Shown one piece after another: positions 60,859 to 64,000 of a stretch of 64,000 nucleotides of DNA (position 1 is its first letter; every line of letters starts with the position of its first letter). Source of the stretch: Paraspadella gotoi. Taxonomy: Eukaryota; Chaetognatha. The stretch lies in contig CM119266.1 in NCBI GenBank assembly GCA_051294375.1, positions 19,355,657 through 19,419,656 on the forward strand. The letters run 5' to 3'. Under the pieces are notes generated by a model. That model was not told the DNA's origin. It worked only from the letters and a program-made list of their open reading frames with translations, and did no database searches. Position numbers and translations under genes: made by a program.

Positions 60859-63014
60859 ATCTCTCTCTCGTCTTCATAGTCTCCTCTCTCTCTCTCTAGC
60901 TCTTTGCCTCCCCAATGAAAACCCGAAATCGAGCTGACTTCTAGTCACTTTAAAGACTACGTTTTTCCTTTTCTTTCCGTTCTTTTCCTTGTTTTAGGCT
61001 TTTTGAAAAAAATATTTTTAATAAGGTTTGGCTCCAGTTCCCACTTTTCTTCACAATGTGTTTTTCCAAACAAATCCCTCCTTTGCTTAACTCGGTGCTT
61101 TTCCTTCAAATTAAACCTCCTTCTTTCCGCTTGCTAGCTTGCTTGCTTGCTTGCTTGCTCACCGATGGGGCTGATAAAGTAGAGGCAGCAGTGGACTCGA
61201 TTGTCTTGAATATTTCGCCTGTTGAGTCCGCTCTCGTCCTTGAAGAATTGTTCGAACTGAGCTTCGATGTAGTCGGAGACTGGCTGCCAACAGCTTTGAT
61301 TGTTCACCGCGTCGCCAAAACCTTTGGAAGAATGAAGTAATAATATTTTTTTTTAAAACAAGGAACGGTTATTCCAAGGTGTTGCGCCGCATTACTTTTC
61401 TTTTTATTTATAAGATTTTTTTAAAAACAAAAGGTGGCGCCAGTAGTCGCTTAGATTTGATTTTTAACAAATGAGCAACAAACTATAGGCAAGTTATAAG
61501 CATTTTTAATGTAAGTGGGACAGACCGACGGACAGACATACCGATGGATGGACCGACCGACAGACCGACCGACCGAAAAGTGACTTATAGAGTTGCTCCG
61601 CGAGTACTCGCGGCGCAACTAAAAATCTCAAAAATTTATAAGGACAATTAATTATTCCGCTAGCTCGTCCATTAATTGAAAAAAAAGTCAAACGCGTTGG
61701 ATTTTGCGAATTTGCTTTGTTTTTTTTTGTTTCGGCCCCGGATGTACGTAAAGTAAGATTTTGTTTTGAACCGAAGCCAAACGCATCGACTCTTCAAGAA
61801 AAGAATTTTTTTTTGCATCATAAATATTTTATGGCGGAGTTTCGTGACGTGGTTCCAATTTATCAGAAAAATTCGTGTATTTTATATGTTAAATGCTTTA
61901 GCTTAGGACGGACTTTGATTTAGTTATCATAAAAATGAAAAAAATATAAATAAAAAATATAATAATAAAAAATAAATAAATAATAGATAAATAAAAATAT
62001 AATACCAAACAGAAGGAAGTTTTCAAATTTTTAATATATAAAGTACAATTACGAATAACACCTGGCAAAGCCAAAAGATAGTTTGATAGTTTAAAGCTGT
62101 CCGCTCCGACCCGACTCACCTGGCGTGTCAACGATCGTGAGACGAAGTTTGACTCCTTGCTCCTCAATTTCGAGCATCTGAAAGAAAATGGGGAGAAGAA
62201 GGCTGAGATCAAATGGCGACGACGACGACGACGACTACGGTTACGATGTCACAACCCAGTAGAAGAAGCAGATGGTAAAGAAATAAAGGCAAAAAAAAAA
62301 ATTCCTCTTTTTCATTCATTTATGCGGGAGAGATAAACGGGTCCCAAGGTCCCAGTTTTTTCACTTTTACAAAAGTTTTTGTCTTGTTTCTCCTTTTTCT
62401 TTATTCATAGACTTGATAAAGTAAATTAATAATAGAATTTATGCAGAAAAACTGGCTGCTTTCGATGTCTGGAATAGAAAAGCACTTTGAAGAAGTTTAA
62501 AAAAAACAAGAGGAAAGAAAAACAAGAAATAGAAATATAAAGCAAATGCTATTAAAATATCATCTCAAAATTTAAAAAGAATACATTCTCACTATGTTAT
62601 TCAACTATTATTAAACATTTAATCAGAAAATGTGACCAAAATCAATGAAAGAGAGACTTTGATCCACTCATCGATTCATCCGCCCCAAACGACTCTTCAA
62701 GTCCTCAACCCACCTTCTTCTCGATCTCCACAGTCTTCTCAATTCGATCCTCGACGACGGGGACGACGCGATCCTCGTAGAGTTCGTTGAGGAAGAGGCT
62801 GTTGATCAAGGTGCTCTTTCCGAGACCAGACTCTCCCACGACCATCAGAGTGAAGTCGAACCCTCGTTTCACACTTTTGCGGTGAATCTGCTCGGGGAGA
62901 GTCGCGAATCCTATGCAGTCGCCTCCGCCGCCGCCTCCGCCTCCGCCGCCGCCTCCATCATCCTCGGCCCCGTTACTTCCGCCGCCCAAGACGCCCAGGT
63001 TTTCCCGAGAGAAA
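59213..63014 (-). CDS. SEPTIN: Septin, SEPT2-group GTPase (5' end incomplete)
   Basis: A filament-forming GTPase acting at the cell cortex and in cytokinesis. Exons: 63014-62714 (5' border tentative), 62177-62120, 61321-61163, 60525-60263, 59998-59530 and 59412-59213. G1 is 'GESGLGKST', G3 is 'VDTPG', and G4 is 'SKAD' (AKAD in most septins). The septin unique element appears as '[20 protein letters not shown]'. '[24 protein letters not shown]' and '[20 protein letters not shown]' point to the SEPT2 group. After the G domain comes a coiled coil (roughly '[20 protein letters not shown]'), an Asn/Gln-rich stretch and a Pro/Ser/Thr tail ending at TGA 59213. A run of Gly codons (62917-62955) precedes the basic '[11 protein letters not shown]' that fits the polybasic lipid-binding region. 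No in-frame ATG is visible; the start must lie upstream. Confidence 0.93.
60799..60845. repeat. (TC)n microsatellite
   Basis: A TC run of about 47 nt in the septin intron between 61162 and 60526, followed by shorter interrupted TC runs up to about 60898. Confidence 0.95.
61519..61625 (+). repeat. 'gaccgacggacagac' dispersed repeat, copy 2
   Basis: 'gacagaccgacggacagaca', a GACC/GACA tetranucleotide drift, 'gaccgaaaagtgacttatag', then 'ctccgcgagtactcgcggcg' (an 18-bp CG-rich palindrome core) and 'caactaaaa'. It matches 46178-46265 and lies in a septin intron. Confidence 0.75.
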
Positions 63015-63570
63015 CTAGAATCGATATTAGTAAAGGATTAACTTGAGGATTTCTCGTAATGAGGAGGATTGAAGGAGTAATAATTTTCTTTTCCAGCTGC
63101 GAGTTGAGTTGGGATTTTCAATTCCCAGGCGCCATCTTTCTTTTTCTCAATTCCCTCCCATCTTTATTTCTCTCTCTTTGTTTACGATTTTTCATTTAGC
63201 GTTTTGGTTGTCGTTGTTGTTGCTCTTGTGATTCCGCAGGAATCGTGTTTTTTGCATCCAAACAATTTTTTTTTCACTCAACTCTTTTTCAAATTCCCGA
63301 CAATGTCTATCTTTGTATCACGTTACCAGCTCGTCTCATATGTTCAACACGTTGTTTTTTTTCGTCCGCTTTCCTTTTTTTTTCGTCTGCTTTTCCTTTT
63401 TTTTCCCTTTTTTTTCCTTTCAGCTTAACTCTAGATTTCTCCACTTCGCTCCCCATCATTCCAAATGATCATCAAACTCAAAGCGAAAGAGAAAAACTCG
63501 TTTCAAGATTGGGATTCATTCTTTCTCTTCTTATCATTCCGCTTTTCTGTCTTTCTGTATTTCTATATAT

Positions 63571-63656
<86 letters not shown>

Positions 63657-63659
63657 TTC

Positions 63660-63702
<43 letters not shown>

Positions 63703-64000
63703 ATTACCTTCCCATTTTTTGTTATTCATTTACATAATCGATTTGAAGAGCTTTTTATTTTCCTTTTCAAGAAAAACTTTGACCTATATGTTAAATATAT
63801 AATCCCTTTCTCTTAACATTCTGTTATTAACTAGGACTTTCCAAGTTTAGGGCGTCTCAATGAAGATTTATTGGGCGCCATCATTGACTTTCGCTTAACC
63901 CCGACCGCCTTGAAATGTTAACTTATTTATTCTTCCAATTATAACTCAACTAGTCTCGGCTTTTATTTCTTAGTTTTTAATCCCTAAATACCTTTATGAT
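63015..64000. other. Low-complexity region upstream of the septin exons
   Basis: T/C-rich DNA with a (TTTC)n tract at about 63571-63701. No supported exon. The septin 5' exon(s) should lie here or beyond the window. Confidence 0.6.

Noticed and set aside
63245-63802. ORFs of Phe/Leu/Ser repeats
   Set aside because: They are translations of the (TTTC)n microsatellite. The similar ORFs at 29377-29775, 39230-39462 and 60702-60899 are microsatellite artefacts too.

Overview
The window is nuclear DNA of an invertebrate metazoan. It is AT-rich between genes and compact. Its genes are split by short GT-AG introns (one as small as 60 nt). The animal gene set includes an integrin beta chain, a MEK kinase, a SEPT2-group septin, a MATH-BTB protein, an SLC22 carrier, a lipid phosphate phosphatase and a trypsin-like protease. 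There are tRNA-derived SINEs, MITEs, long (GA)n and (TTTC)n tracts and four N-gaps. I cannot fix the phylum. The ADP/ATP carrier reads closer to my memory of early-branching animal, fungal and plant carriers than to fly or worm ones, which is only a weak hint.

Layout, left to right: an armadillo/HEAT-like repeat gene (minus, 1042-4073); a head-to-head intergenic region; a MAP2K1/2 (MEK) gene (plus, 6844-18660) whose 7.1-kb intron 8 holds a complete antisense midnolin gene (minus, 12222-16364); an integrin beta gene (minus, 20455-31027, 5' end not found) whose 3.2-kb intron holds an antisense gene for a membrane-anchored HEPN-domain protein (plus, 22958-24855); a repeat-rich, gapped stretch (31-37 kb); MATH-BTB (minus, 37406-39161); ADP/ATP carrier (minus, 41946-42931); phospholipid phosphatase (plus, 46498-47658); SLC22-like transporter (plus, 50065-52801); a CD225/dispanin gene (minus, 53629-54130, partial); a tandem SINE cluster (54979-56215); a trypsin-like protease (plus, 57188-58959); and a septin (minus, 59213 to about 63014, 5' end incomplete).

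The most striking observation is the midnolin homologue. It keeps the ubiquitin-like domain, both Catch halves and the C-terminal proteasome-binding helix, but it is about 1380 residues long and carries an FHA phosphothreonine-binding domain between the two Catch halves. That suggests phosphorylation-directed, ubiquitin-independent degradation. It lies antisense inside the MEK gene, and in other animals midnolin destroys products of genes that the MEK-ERK pathway induces.

Other points: the first intron of the nested HEPN gene is almost entirely one MITE. MEK uses a clear GC-AG intron. MEK exon 5 and the ADP/ATP carrier carry single-base frame breaks (five disruptions in all) although the neighbouring long ORFs are intact; most are probably assembly errors, but decay is not excluded. 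The protease has Glu rather than Arg/Lys before its IVGG terminus.
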